Below, one piece after another: positions 47,601 to 57,189 of a stretch of 64,000 nt of DNA (positions within the stretch are counted from its first letter, which is position 1; every line of letters begins with the position of its first letter). The DNA lies in NCBI GenBank assembly GCA_017992885.1, contig JAGONT010000004.1, positions 44,532-108,531 on the forward strand. Direction: 5' to 3'. This DNA comes from Alphaproteobacteria bacterium (GTDB taxonomy: Bacteria; Pseudomonadota; Alphaproteobacteria; UBA9655). The position numbers and the translations under genes were made by a program. The notes under the pieces were generated by a model that saw only the letters and a list, made by a program, of their open reading frames with translations, had not been told where the DNA came from and did not search any database.

Positions 47601-48017
47601 TTAGGCTCCTTGATACTTCTGAAAGCAGCCTTCAATACGCCAGCCATTAGGATCAATGATAAACCCCCCATAATACCCAGGATGGTATTCGGGTCTAGGA
47701 CCTGGAACTCCATTATCTGTCCCCCCTAATTCCAAACATTTTTGATGCCACTGGTGAACAGACTTAATATCAGGCGCTGAAAATCCCACATGAAACCCTG
47801 CCGCTTGACCAACATATTCGCGTTTATCTTCTTCTGCTAAGATTTTTTTAACCCCAATCCAAAAGGAGGGTTTGCCGTTCTTGCCATAACCTGCCACTTG
47901 ATGTTTCTCATCATCAAAAGTCACTAAGCGTTCATAACCAAGAATAGATAATGTTGGGTCATAAAAGTCCCGGCTTTGTTGAAAATTTTTTACGGCAAAT
48001 GAGATGTGATCAATCAT
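47601..48017 (-). CDS. VOC-fold glyoxalase/dioxygenase-like protein
   Basis: A 138-residue member of the vicinal oxygen chelate superfamily. The start 'MIDHISFAVKNFQQSRDFYDPTL' and the later 'GFHVGFSAPDIKSVHQWHQ' and 'YYGGFIIDPNGWRIEGCF' provide the metal-binding His and Glu positions expected for such folds. Specific activity cannot be assigned. It overlaps the NUDIX gene by eight bases, so both are probably expressed together from the minus strand. Confidence 0.8.
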   Translation of the reverse strand: MIDHISFAVKNFQQSRDFYDPTLSILGYERLVTFDDEKHQVAGYGKNGKPSFWIGVKKILAEEDKREYVGQAAGFHVGFSAPDIKSVHQWHQKCLELGGTDNGVPGPRPEYHPGYYGGFIIDPNGWRIEGCFQKYQGA

Positions 48018-48486
48018 GAAGTGTCCTTTCCCTTGATGTATGCAGATTAAGTTCTTTTACTTTTTGCGTAAAGGATAGTGGATATTTATAAGAAAGCCTT
48101 TGCGATGCCTCCTGAGGGAAAACCCAAGAATAATCTGTATGCTCTTCACTTAATTGAATGTTAACAGAATCATCGACAACACAATTATAAATAGATAAAA
48201 TAAGCCCTGCTTTTTCGTCACCTTTCAAAGGTATTTCTATATTTGAAATAAGAGTATCCCACGGCTCAACAGAATCAAGAACTGTGATTCCAGTCTCTTC
48301 TGCAATTTCCCGGAGTAAGGTTTCTTCGACGCTCTGACCCTTTAAAACTCTTCCTCCTGGAATATCCCAATATCCTCCTGGCTTTGGATTTTTGAACATC
48401 TCTTGGTTCACTTCAAGTAACAAAATCTTACCCCTTTGATTGCGGATAAGAGCTTTAATACCTAAATGATAAATTTTTTCTTCCAT
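48010..48486 (-). CDS. NUDIX hydrolase
   Basis: A 158-residue pyrophosphohydrolase of the Nudix fold. The box reads 'GGRVLKGQSVEETLLREIAEETGI' (in part: GRVLKGQ, then REIAEETGI), so the REUxEExGU catalytic part is intact, but the first Glu of the GX5E part is Gln. Substrate unknown; likely a nucleoside diphosphate derivative. A conserved aromatic 'GGYWDIPGGRV' precedes the box. It overlaps the downstream VOC gene and diverges from the LD-carboxypeptidase gene. Confidence 0.82.
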   Translation of the reverse strand: MEEKIYHLGIKALIRNQRGKILLLEVNQEMFKNPKPGGYWDIPGGRVLKGQSVEETLLREIAEETGITVLDSVEPWDTLISNIEIPLKGDEKAGLILSIYNCVVDDSVNIQLSEEHTDYSWVFPQEASQRLSYKYPLSFTQKVKELNLHTSRERTLHD

Positions 48487-48612
48487 GTGCTATTCCTGAT
48501 TCTGCGTGCCCATTAATGAACCTTGTTTTTTCAATTCATGAGCGTTGATTTATATCACAAGAGACTTATGATGGGTATGCTTTTGAAAACTTGAGAGAGG
48601 AAGTTTTTGATC

Positions 48613-49611
48613 ATGAAATCTATTTTCCCAGATAAATTAAAGGTTGGCGATGAAGTTCGCATCATCGCCCCCTCTCGCAGTATGGGTATTATCTCAAATG
48701 CCAACAGAGCCTTAGCCATCAAAACTTTAGAAAGTCTTGGGTTACGGATTACATTTGGACAACAGGTTGATGAACAGGACATCATGCATTCATCTTCCAT
48801 TGAGTCTCGCCTAACAGATTTACACGAAGCTTTCGCCGACAAAAATGTTAAAGCCATCCTCGCCGTTATTGGGGGGTATAATTCAAACCAACTGTTGGAT
48901 TTTATTGACTATAATTTGATAAAGCAAAATCCTAAAATCTTTTGTGGATTTTCAGATATTACAGCTCTTGGAAATGCCATCTATCATCAAACAGCTCTGG
49001 TGACCTATTCTGGGGTCCATTTTAGTTCCTTTGCAATGCAAAAAGGATTTGAGTATAGCCTTGAGCATTTTAAAAAAATATTTTTTACGACAGACAAAAT
49101 TTCTCTTCTTCCTTCAGAAGAATGGTCGGATGATGCCTGGTACTTAGATCAAGAGGAAAGGATATTTCATCCACCCCCTGGTTATAAAGTCATCAATGCC
49201 GGTCAAGCAGAAGGTAAGATCATTGGAGGAAATCTTGGAACTTTTCGGCTGTTATGTGGAACGCCTTATAAGCCCGCCTTAGATAACACTATTTTGTTTC
49301 TCGAGGAGGTGTCCAACGCAAGCGGCACAGATATATATGAATTTGATCGCAACCTTCAATCATTAATTCAAGACCCTCATTTTGACAAAGTTCGAGCAAT
49401 CGTAATAGGACGCTTTGAAAATAGCTTTGGGATGACAGATGAAAAACTGCGCTATATCTTTTCCACTAAACCGGCTTTAAAGGCTATACCTATCATTACT
49501 GATGCAGACTTTGGTCATACAACGCCTATTTTTACGTTTCCTATTGGTGGATTCTGCCGTTTACACGCCGAAGCATCTGAAAGTGTGCTTCTTTCTATTG
49601 AAAATCATTGA
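48613..49611 (+). CDS. LD-carboxypeptidase / MccF-like peptidase (S66)
   Basis: A 332-residue serine peptidase of family S66, whose members either trim murein tetrapeptides (LdcA) or hydrolyse microcin C-like aminoacyl nucleotides (MccF). Seen are 'RIIAPSRSMGIIS', 'GGYNSNQLLDFIDYNLI', the nucleophile elbow 'FCGFSDITALGNAI', 'KIIGGNLGTFRLLCGTPY' and the His region 'DADFGHTTPIFTFPIGG'. Length and loop order look more like the MccF branch, but this is uncertain. GAGGAAG precedes the ATG at 48613; an in-frame TTG six bases earlier is less likely. Confidence 0.8.
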   Translation: MKSIFPDKLKVGDEVRIIAPSRSMGIISNANRALAIKTLESLGLRITFGQQVDEQDIMHSSSIESRLTDLHEAFADKNVKAILAVIGGYNSNQLLDFIDYNLIKQNPKIFCGFSDITALGNAIYHQTALVTYSGVHFSSFAMQKGFEYSLEHFKKIFFTTDKISLLPSEEWSDDAWYLDQEERIFHPPPGYKVINAGQAEGKIIGGNLGTFRLLCGTPYKPALDNTILFLEEVSNASGTDIYEFDRNLQSLIQDPHFDKVRAIVIGRFENSFGMTDEKLRYIFSTKPALKAIPIITDADFGHTTPIFTFPIGGFCRLHAEASESVLLSIENH

Positions 49612-49770
49612 ATAAACTTTTACCTCCCCCATCATTTTTCTCGAGTAAAATCAATCTTATAAACATAGAAAACAAACATTAATAATTTTTCATTGATGTT
49701 TTTTGCTCTCATGGTACATATTAATTGAATTCAATAAAAATGAGCTTATTAAATTTAAAGGAATACTTTT

Positions 49771-50256
49771 ATGAGAAAAGAATTTTTAGCGTTACTTACA
49801 GCCATCTTTTTGCTTTCTCCAAGCTATTTATGGGCAATGGAACCAAACAATGAACCTCACGCTTCACCGAAGAAAGCAACTAGAAAATCTATCCCTGTTC
49901 CAACAAAACTATCTGCTGAAGTCATTGAAGAACTCAATTTATATCAGTCCGTTGTCATTGAAGGCGAGGAGTATGAACTTCCTCCAGCTGGAAATAACTC
50001 CACCTTCTTCTCCTGTGACCTACCTCCTTTTTCATCTTGTGCTCTTTACCCCAATCGAATTGAGTTTTATTGGCAAGTACCTCGCGCACCGCTCAAAAAG
50101 AATCCTCTTTGGAATCCTGATCAACCACATGAATCTCCAGAATTCATTTATGACCTTGAATACGTGGGTGACAATCCGAATCCATTTCCAGTAAGCTTAA
50201 TCCTTATAAAGAAGCCTTCTCTTATTGATCTCTTCCAATCAAATTTACAGCTTTAA
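49771..50256 (+). CDS. Small secreted protein of unknown function
   Basis: Not recognised. The 161 residues start with a signal peptide (MRKEFLALLTAIFLLSPSYL, cleavage near 'WAMEP'). The mature part is Pro- and Asn-rich, has two cysteines ('SCDLPPFSSCALYP') that could form a disulfide, and otherwise looks like a small beta-rich domain. It is monocistronic with a hairpin terminator 12 bases after the stop. Two other large secreted proteins in this window show the same 'A-M-acidic' start of the mature part. Confidence 0.55.
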   Translation: MRKEFLALLTAIFLLSPSYLWAMEPNNEPHASPKKATRKSIPVPTKLSAEVIEELNLYQSVVIEGEEYELPPAGNNSTFFSCDLPPFSSCALYPNRIEFYWQVPRAPLKKNPLWNPDQPHESPEFIYDLEYVGDNPNPFPVSLILIKKPSLIDLFQSNLQL

Positions 50257-50267
50257 CTATTAAACCA

Positions 50268-50291
50268 GACCTTCATTTAAAAATGAGGGTC
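50268..50291 (+). terminator. Hairpin after the small secreted gene
   Basis: GACCTTCATTT, loop AA, AAATGAGGGTC: an 11-bp stem with one G-T pair. Only scattered T follow, so it is a moderate terminator candidate. Confidence 0.4.
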
Positions 50292-50470
50292 GGTTCTCTA
50301 TCTCCTTTTCCTCATCAAAATTGTAAAGTTTTGCCAGCTCCCCCCCGCTAATCTGTGAGTTTATCCTGACTGAATAAGAACTTAATCAATACCACCTTTA
50401 AGGAAAATATAGCCTTTTGAACCCTCTTTGGTATATACTGGATTAATTAATGTAATTGAAACGAGGGCAT

Positions 50471-53185
50471 ATGTTTACAACACTTTTTCGCAAGGTTTTT
50501 GGCTCAGCTAATGATCGATATATCAAGGGCCTTAATCATATTGTTGAGCAAATCAATACCCTTGAAGCCTCCCTCGAAAAACTTAACGATGAAGCTTTAC
50601 AAGCTAAAACAGAAGAGTTCCGTGATCGCCTTAAAAAAGGAGCGCGACTTGATGATTTGCTGATTGAGGCTTTTGCTGTTGTCAGAGAGGCATCAAAGCG
50701 AACCCTCGGCATGCGTCATTTTGATGTTCAGCTTAAAGGGGGTATCATTCTTCACCGCGGAATGATTACAGAAATGAAAACCGGTGAAGGTAAGACCCTT
50801 GTTGCGACTCTTCCCGTTTATTTAAATGCCCTTGAAGGCAAAGGGGTCCACGTCGTTACGGTCAATGATTACCTTGCTAAACGTGACTCCGAATGGATGG
50901 GCACTCTTTACAAGTTCTTAGGCCTTACCGTTGATTGTATCGTTCATGATCTTGATGACCTTGAACGACAAATCGCCTATCGATGCGATGTAACCTATGC
51001 CACTAATAACGAGCTTGGATTTGATTATCTTCGAGACAATATGAAGTTTCGGCTTGAAGAAATGGTCCAAAGGCCTTTTCACTTTGGTATTGTCGACGAA
51101 GTTGATAGCATCCTTATTGACGAGGCCCGTACTCCTCTTATTATTTCAGGCCCAGCGGAAGATTCTTCTGATCTTTATGTCATTATTAATAAACTTATCC
51201 CTGAACTTTTGCCTGAAGATTACGAAAAAGATGAAAAAGCCCGTGCGGTTACCCTTACAGAGCAAGGCATTGAGCACATCGAACAGCTTTTAAAGCGAGA
51301 GAGTTATTTAAGCGATTCTTCTCTCTATGACATTCAAAATGTGCCCATTGTTCATCATGTCAATCAGGCTCTTAAAGCTCACAAGCTTTTTGCCCGCGAT
51401 GTCGACTACATGGTTAAAGATGACAAAGTCATGATTATTGATGAGTTTACAGGCCGTATTATGGAAGGACGACGTTATTCAGAAGGTCTTCACCAAGCTC
51501 TGGAAGCAAAAGAATATGTTGAAATTCAACAAGAAAATCAAACTCTCGCCTCAATAACATATCAAAATTATTTCCGCCTTTACCCCAAACTAGCCGGCAT
51601 GACTGGAACCGCTGTGACGGAAGCCGCTGAGTTTGGCGATATTTATAAACTTGAAGTTCTTGAAGTTCCCACCAACGTTCCCGTGACGCGCAAGGACATG
51701 GATGATGAGGTTTATCGAACCGCAAAGGAAAAATATGAAGCTATTCTTAAGTTGATTGAGGAATGTAGAGAACGTCAACAACCCGTCCTCGTTGGAACGG
51801 TTAGCATTGAAAAGTCAGAACTTCTTTCCTCTATTTTAAAGCAAAGAAACATTCCTCACCGCGTTTTAAATGCAAAATATCACGAACAAGAAGCTAAAAT
51901 AATTGCTGACGCTGGTATCCCTGGTACAGTGACCATCGCCACAAACATGGCAGGTCGAGGGACGGATATTAAGCTGGGTGGTAATGCCGATCTGCACATT
52001 GCTGAAGAAATAGCGCGCATAAATGATACTGAAAAAGCCACCATTCGCGTTCAAGAGATTCAAGCAGAGGTCATCACTCGCGCAGAAGTCGCCAGAATGT
52101 CAGGAGGACTCTTTATTATCGGCACAGAACGTCACGAAAGCCGTCGAATTGATAACCAGCTTCGCGGCCGAGCCGGTCGTCAAGGTGACCCAGGAGCTTC
52201 AAAATTCTTTCTCTCTCTCGAAGATGACCTGATGCGTATTTTTGGTTCTGAACGCCTTGATAGCTGGCTGCAAAAACTAGGTCTTCAAGAAGGTGAAGCC
52301 ATTATTCACCCTTGGATTAATAGGGCTCTTGAAAAAGCTCAACAAAAAGTTGAGGCGCGAAATTTTGATATTCGGAAGCAACTTTTAAAATATGACGACG
52401 TCATGAATGACCAACGAAAGGTCATTTATGAACAACGCCGAGAAATCATGGAAGTCGCTGATGTTCACGATTTTATCGAAGCGATGCGTGAAGAAGTTAT
52501 TCAAGAGCTTGTTCAACGTTTTATTCCGGAAAATGCCTATGCTGATCAATGGGAAACCTCAGCCCTGCATGAAGAGTGCTTAAGAATTTTTGGTTTAAAT
52601 CTACCCATTAAAGAATGGGCTGATGAAGAAGGTATTGCTGATGCGGAAATTAGAAGTCGCATCCAACAAGCCATCGATACTCTTATGGAAGATAAAGAAG
52701 CAACCTACGGACCTGAAATGACGCGACTGGCCGAGAAATCTCTGCTGCTTCGTATGTTGGATCAACAATGGAAGGATCATTTGCTTTCCTTAGATCATTT
52801 AAGGCAAGGTATTAACCTACGTGCTTATGCGCAAAGAGATCCTCTGAATGAATATAAAAGTGAAGCTTTTGAAATGTTCCAAGCGATGCTTTTCCGTCTG
52901 AGAGAAAATGTAACTGGTGCCCTTGCTCATCTGCAAATGGGACAAACAACGCCTGAAAAAATTGTTGCAGATATTTTTGAGCCAGAGATGGAACAAGAAA
53001 TGATGCTGCATCAGCACCAAGATCCTTATAATCCTGGAGAAATTGAGGATGAAATACTCATCGGTCCAGAAGATTGGCGAAATACTCCTCGAAATGCTCC
53101 CTGCCCTTGCGGATCTGGTAAGCGCTACAAACAATGTCATGGACGACTAGAACAAGAAAATCAAATAGACCCACAAGATATGTAA
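50471..53185 (+). CDS. secA: Preprotein translocase ATPase SecA
   Basis: SecA drives protein export through SecYEG. The 904-residue protein shows Walker A '[14 protein letters not shown]', the DEAD-type box '[19 protein letters not shown]' (in part), '[10 protein letters not shown]', '[18 protein letters not shown]' and the C-terminal zinc motif '[14 protein letters not shown]' for SecB and lipid contact. The ORF opens at a TTG at 50456, but the ATG at 50471 begins the family-like '[17 protein letters not shown]' and is used. The two-domain ATPase is intact. Confidence 0.96.
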   Translation: MFTTLFRKVFGSANDRYIKGLNHIVEQINTLEASLEKLNDEALQAKTEEFRDRLKKGARLDDLLIEAFAVVREASKRTLGMRHFDVQLKGGIILHRGMITEMKTGEGKTLVATLPVYLNALEGKGVHVVTVNDYLAKRDSEWMGTLYKFLGLTVDCIVHDLDDLERQIAYRCDVTYATNNELGFDYLRDNMKFRLEEMVQRPFHFGIVDEVDSILIDEARTPLIISGPAEDSSDLYVIINKLIPELLPEDYEKDEKARAVTLTEQGIEHIEQLLKRESYLSDSSLYDIQNVPIVHHVNQALKAHKLFARDVDYMVKDDKVMIIDEFTGRIMEGRRYSEGLHQALEAKEYVEIQQENQTLASITYQNYFRLYPKLAGMTGTAVTEAAEFGDIYKLEVLEVPTNVPVTRKDMDDEVYRTAKEKYEAILKLIEECRERQQPVLVGTVSIEKSELLSSILKQRNIPHRVLNAKYHEQEAKIIADAGIPGTVTIATNMAGRGTDIKLGGNADLHIAEEIARINDTEKATIRVQEIQAEVITRAEVARMSGGLFIIGTERHESRRIDNQLRGRAGRQGDPGASKFFLSLEDDLMRIFGSERLDSWLQKLGLQEGEAIIHPWINRALEKAQQKVEARNFDIRKQLLKYDDVMNDQRKVIYEQRREIMEVADVHDFIEAMREEVIQELVQRFIPENAYADQWETSALHEECLRIFGLNLPIKEWADEEGIADAEIRSRIQQAIDTLMEDKEATYGPEMTRLAEKSLLLRMLDQQWKDHLLSLDHLRQGINLRAYAQRDPLNEYKSEAFEMFQAMLFRLRENVTGALAHLQMGQTTPEKIVADIFEPEMEQEMMLHQHQDPYNPGEIEDEILIGPEDWRNTPRNAPCPCGSGKRYKQCHGRLEQENQIDPQDM

Positions 53186-53221
53186 ATAGCAAGCCCAGGT
53201 AAGACCAAGTAAGAGAACTTT

Positions 53222-53500
53222 ATGAAACAGCTAAAAAACAAAGAGATAAAGCATTTCTATCCTTTCCAATACAAAGGAAACACTGTATTATTTATCTTGT
53301 TATTGATTTTCTTTTTTCCACTAGGGATTATTTTAGCGATAAAAAACGGAGTCTTTCTAAAAAAGGGCAAATATTTTGCCTTTTCTTACCGTGGAAGTTT
53401 TGGTTGGCTTATTTTCTGGGCGATTCTTTTCTTTCCCCTTGCCTTCATTCTGATATTCGTCAACGGGATTGATGTTATCGAAGGCTCAGATCATTCCTGA
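53222..53500 (+). CDS. Small two-span membrane protein
   Basis: No family recognised. The 92-residue product has two hydrophobic segments (about 20-42 and 60-80) joined by a short basic loop, with both ends likely in the cytoplasm. It begins 37 bases after secA and has no obvious terminator before it, so it may be co-transcribed. Phe-rich stretches ('IFFFPLGIILAI', 'ILFFPLAFILIF') repeat almost the same pattern, suggesting an internal duplication of a single span. Confidence 0.55.
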   Translation: MKQLKNKEIKHFYPFQYKGNTVLFILLLIFFFPLGIILAIKNGVFLKKGKYFAFSYRGSFGWLIFWAILFFPLAFILIFVNGIDVIEGSDHS

Positions 53501-53574
53501 ACTCCACAATTTTTATTGCCTCATAGAATGAGAAGAGATATAAAGTTGATGTTGTTTTTCAATAGAGGTTTCTA

Positions 53575-53982
53575 ATGAATTTTAAAAATATAGCTACGCT
53601 TATTATAGGAAGTACTTTCCTTACGGCTTGTATGTCTGCCCAAGAGCACAAACAGGATGTTTCGGGAGGCCCTTCAACCTTTACTCTTGGAAAGGTCCAA
53701 TCCTCAATCCAAAAAGGGATGTCGCAAAATCAAGTTATTGAAGCCCTTGGCTCTCCAAATATTGTCACGAATGATGAATTTGGCAATGAAACATGGGTTT
53801 ATGACAAAATCGCTACCGAAGGAGCTTACTCTAAGAGTGCTATGGGAGGCGGCCTTATTTTATTTGGGGGACAAAAAGATGCTGGGGCTTATGAAACAAC
53901 GCAAAAGACCTTAACCGTTATGCTTAAATTTAATCGCCAAAAATGCATTTCCTCCATTAACTACCATCAAAGCAAATTCTAG
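53575..53982 (+). CDS. Outer-membrane-type lipoprotein with SmpA/OmlA-like domain
   Basis: The 135-residue product has a lipoprotein signal peptide with lipobox 'LTAC' (Cys19). The mature domain contains 'IQKGMSQNQVIEALGSPNIV' and 'GNETWVYDK', the pattern of SmpA/OmlA (BamE-like) lipoproteins. That fold usually sits under the outer membrane in assembly machines or as a stand-alone lipoprotein. Whether this is BamE itself is not settled; the C-terminal part ('ILFGGQKDAGAYETTQK') is longer and Gly-rich. Followed nine bases later by another lipoprotein gene. Confidence 0.7.
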   Translation: MNFKNIATLIIGSTFLTACMSAQEHKQDVSGGPSTFTLGKVQSSIQKGMSQNQVIEALGSPNIVTNDEFGNETWVYDKIATEGAYSKSAMGGGLILFGGQKDAGAYETTQKTLTVMLKFNRQKCISSINYHQSKF

Positions 53983-53991
53983 GAAGAACCT

Positions 53992-54486
53992 ATGAATAAG
54001 ATTATTTGTCTAGGAGTGATGTCTTTATTGGTGGCCTGTGTACCTATGTCTACCCCAAATTTAAAAACACAATTACAAGTTCGCGAGTTTCAAACACGTA
54101 CCTTTGATACAACACAGACAGATCAAGTGCTCTCTGCCGTTGTGGATGCTTTTCAAGACCAAGGTTTTATGGTTAAAAATGTTGTCCCGCAAGTTGGCCT
54201 GGTTTCTGCCTCTCGGGAAGTGGACGTAGAAGATACGGGTCAAATGCTCTTGCAGACTTTTGTCTTTGGGCATAATGCCGTCTGGGGAAAAAACGCTATC
54301 ATCGAAGCCAATGCTAACGTAAAAACACAAGGCAATAAAACTAAAGTCCGAGCCATATTCCAAGAAAAAGTCCTCAACAACCGAGGAGATATGGACACAG
54401 TCCATACCATCGAAGACCCTAAGTTTTATCAAGATTTCTTTGAGAAAATTAGCAAGAGTATCTTTATTGAAAAACAAAAAATATAA
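53992..54486 (+). CDS. Lipoprotein of unknown function
   Basis: A 164-residue predicted lipoprotein with lipobox 'LVAC' (Cys16). The mature part starts 'VPMSTPNLKTQLQVREFQTR' and contains 'VVDAFQDQGFMVKNVVPQVG', a pattern seen in bacterial lipoproteins of unknown role with an RxxQTRxF-like start. No enzymatic motif is visible. It is next to the SmpA-like lipoprotein with a nine-base spacer, so the two may share a complex. Confidence 0.6.
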   Translation: MNKIICLGVMSLLVACVPMSTPNLKTQLQVREFQTRTFDTTQTDQVLSAVVDAFQDQGFMVKNVVPQVGLVSASREVDVEDTGQMLLQTFVFGHNAVWGKNAIIEANANVKTQGNKTKVRAIFQEKVLNNRGDMDTVHTIEDPKFYQDFFEKISKSIFIEKQKI

Positions 54487-54602
54487 GACTGTCTTCAATT
54501 TTTGCCTAAGACTGACAAGTGAAAACAGCCGTCTTTTATCGTTTTCCCTCTTGAGCCTTTTTTCTGAATAGATTACTCCTTGAGAAAGCAAAGAGGTTTT
54601 TT

Positions 54603-55541
54603 ATGGCACTGACGCAAACACAAGAGCAAGAAATTCAAGACAGTCAATCGCAGACAAGTTCCACACGTCGCGACACATCCCCACGACTTGAAGAGGTTCT
54701 TTACGAAGCCTTTCCCGTCCTTGACCATGGGTTCGTGCGGGTTATTGATTATATGGGGACAGACAGTGCCATTGTTCAAGCTGCCCGTGTTTCCTACGGA
54801 AAAGGAACTAAAAAGAGCACTGAAGATCGAGGACTTATTCATTATCTACTCCGTCACGCCCACACCACCCCTTTTGAGATGTGTGAAATTAAGTTTCACA
54901 TTAAACTTCCCTTTTTTATCGCTCGCCAATGGCTTCGTCATCGAACAGCCAATGTTAATGAATACTCTGCTCGTTATTCTATTTTAGATAAAGAATTTTA
55001 CATACCCTCCATTGAACATTTAGCGGCACAATCTTCTACAAATAAGCAAGGGAGAGGCCAATTACTTTCCCCTGAATACTCTCGATATGTCATTGATTTA
55101 TTAAAAAATGATGCCGAGCATGCCTATGCTCACTATGAAGAACTACTTAATGAAGACGCAGAGGGAAGCATCCGCAATCCACAAAAGGAAGGGCTTACCC
55201 GAGAATTAGCTCGTACAAACCTTTCCTTGAATTTTTATACACAAATGTATTGGAAGATAGACCTTCACAATTTAATGCATTTTTTAACCTTAAGAGGAGA
55301 TGCTCACGCTCAGTACGAAATTCGAGCCTATGCCGACGTCATGCTCACTCTTCTTGAGCGCTGGGTTCCTTTTACCTATGAAGCCTTTCTTCAATATAGA
55401 AAAGAAAGCGCTCGCTTTTCCAAGAACGGTGTAGAAACCTTAAAAAGGCTTTTAAAAGGTGAACCGGTTACCCAAGAAACCAGCGGCATGAGTAAAAGAG
55501 AATGGCAAGAATTTTCAGAACTACTTGATCTACCCTTGTAG
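54603..55541 (+). CDS. thyX: FAD-dependent thymidylate synthase
   Basis: ThyX methylates dUMP to dTMP using methylenetetrahydrofolate and reduced flavin. The 312-residue protein carries the ThyX motif '[15 protein letters not shown]' (RHR..x7-8 S) and preceding '[20 protein letters not shown]'. The N-terminal 30 residues are Gln/Ser-rich and poorly conserved, so the start may be internal. No thyA is in the window. Alphaproteobacteria of this kind commonly rely on ThyX alone. Confidence 0.93.
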   Translation: MALTQTQEQEIQDSQSQTSSTRRDTSPRLEEVLYEAFPVLDHGFVRVIDYMGTDSAIVQAARVSYGKGTKKSTEDRGLIHYLLRHAHTTPFEMCEIKFHIKLPFFIARQWLRHRTANVNEYSARYSILDKEFYIPSIEHLAAQSSTNKQGRGQLLSPEYSRYVIDLLKNDAEHAYAHYEELLNEDAEGSIRNPQKEGLTRELARTNLSLNFYTQMYWKIDLHNLMHFLTLRGDAHAQYEIRAYADVMLTLLERWVPFTYEAFLQYRKESARFSKNGVETLKRLLKGEPVTQETSGMSKREWQEFSELLDLPL

Positions 55542-55612
55542 ACCTTCTATAAAAGGCTTTCGCTCACCGACTAAAAATCGGAAGTTAAATACTTATGGGA
55601 GTAAGTTAATTT

Positions 55613-55840
55613 ATGACCTCAACCACACTTATACTCGCCCCACAGGATGCAGCTATTGTCTTAAAACAAGACGGATCATTTGAAGCTTCACTTCCACAAG
55701 TCCATGGTGAACATATCCCTGATAATATTATGCTTGGCGCTGCTCTTGCTTTTGCACTGCAAAACGAAAATCTATGTGCCCTCATTCGAGAAAACTTTGA
55801 CCGCGAGTGTGCTGCTCAAGCGTTATTAAGTAACATATAA
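55613..55840 (+). CDS. Small protein of unknown function (75 residues)
   Basis: A small soluble product with an N-terminal strand-rich part ('LILAPQDAAIVLKQDGSFEA') and a C-terminal helix ('IMLGAALAFALQNENLCALI'). It has no signal peptide or recognised domain. GGGAG lies about 11 bases before the ATG. It follows thyX and converges with the ATP-grasp gene. Coding status is plausible but not certain. Confidence 0.45.
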   Translation: MTSTTLILAPQDAAIVLKQDGSFEASLPQVHGEHIPDNIMLGAALAFALQNENLCALIRENFDRECAAQALLSNI

Positions 55841-55920
55841 ATATTTTTTAGATAATCAATCTATAAACCCATCGCAAGATCTTTTGCTTGTGAGGCCACT
55901 TTTATTTGCATTCGGATTTA

Positions 55921-56931
55921 CTAGGCGTTGAAGCTTCTTGCTAACACTGAAGCCTCTACCATTTGATGTCTTAAGACCTGGTCGTCTTCATGGACCAAGA
56001 GTGCATGGCCTACCTTAGCTTTCATGGGAAGCCTAACATCCACTCCTTTGTCATAGGCGATCAGTTCCTTCACATAAGAATTATCCCGTAACGTTTCCAG
56101 TTCCCGTGAACTATAGCAAAAAATTAGACCTGCGGTTAAACGTTTTGTTCTTTGAAGCAAAAGCGGTTGGCCAGAGAAAAGTCTTAAGATATTGTCATAA
56201 AGATCAATTCCTGATGCCTCACGTATAAGATTTGAAATGACGCTTTCCACAAAACCTATTGAAATATCCACCAACAAAGGCCCCTGTTCTGCAAGCCTAA
56301 CATCCATATGAAAAGGCCCATTGTTTAAATGAAGAGCCATGATGACTTTTTTAAGATAAGATTCAATCGTTTTAACAAGAGAAGGTTCATTCTCTGAACA
56401 CACAATGGCGCCTATCTCTAAGAAATCCTGTTCAAACAACATAATTTTTTCTGTGATATTGACAATTGAAAGGACATTATTCTGTATAAACACCTGAACG
56501 CTATAGTCTATTTTTAATGTCTTCAAAGCATCCTCGACAATTTTTCTTGGTTCTACTTTCCGAGAGTACGGAATGGGGATCATGTGTGTTTTGAGTCTGT
56601 GCATGACCTCTGGCGATATTTTCGGCTTTTTTAAATAAATCGCGACTTTATAGGTGAGAGGTACAGCATAGGTGTTTCCTGGAATAACTCCATCAATATG
56701 AAATTTTTGCGAAATTTTTTTAACCAGCTCTAACACAGCTCTATCGTCATTTGTATCAACTTGAAAAAATGCAGAAAAAGTATTGATGATTTCCTCAGGT
56801 AAAGAACACTGGCTATCAAGAGCAGAAATAACAAGAATATTATATCTCTTTTCTTGAGCTTTCAGAATCAAAGGGAAAATTGGCAAAGAAGGTTTAATAA
56901 ATAAGAGTGCTTTTTGACCAAAATGATGCAT
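55921..56931 (-). CDS. ATP-grasp-like protein with shortened ATP-binding domain
   Basis: The 336 residues align by eye to ATP-grasp ligases of the carbamoyl-phosphate-synthase/biotin-carboxylase type: a Rossmann N-domain ('KALLFIKPSLPIFPLILKAQ', 'VIPGNTYAVPLTYKVA'), then 'PEVMHRLKTHM', and the catalytic end 'GPFHMDVRLAEQGPLLVDISIG' with the E/D metal ligands. The stretch that normally carries the first nucleotide-binding lysines and Gly-rich loop ('vvKP..g.GS.GV') between these is missing: the protein jumps from the helix at about 131 to 'IDYSVQVFIQNN'. About 70 residues fewer than typical. So it may be a degenerate or specialised member. It is downstream of the ABC exporter gene. Confidence 0.55.
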   Translation of the reverse strand: MHHFGQKALLFIKPSLPIFPLILKAQEKRYNILVISALDSQCSLPEEIINTFSAFFQVDTNDDRAVLELVKKISQKFHIDGVIPGNTYAVPLTYKVAIYLKKPKISPEVMHRLKTHMIPIPYSRKVEPRKIVEDALKTLKIDYSVQVFIQNNVLSIVNITEKIMLFEQDFLEIGAIVCSENEPSLVKTIESYLKKVIMALHLNNGPFHMDVRLAEQGPLLVDISIGFVESVISNLIREASGIDLYDNILRLFSGQPLLLQRTKRLTAGLIFCYSSRELETLRDNSYVKELIAYDKGVDVRLPMKAKVGHALLVHEDDQVLRHQMVEASVLARSFNA

Positions 56932-57189
56932 ATATTCTTATCTTTTCTGTCAATTAATTGTATGATCTTTCAGAGAATAAAATACTGATAAGACTTTTTT
57001 ACTTATATTAATCTAATTTAACAAAGGTAAAAATGTCAACAAACATATAATGATAAAATGAATCTATTTTGATAATTTATTATCCAAAACCTTACGTGAT
57101 CAGAAAATTTTTGATCAAAAAACAACTTCACTGAAAATATGATCTAAAATACTTTTCTAGCAAGAAATCCTAAACAAACACCCTTATCT

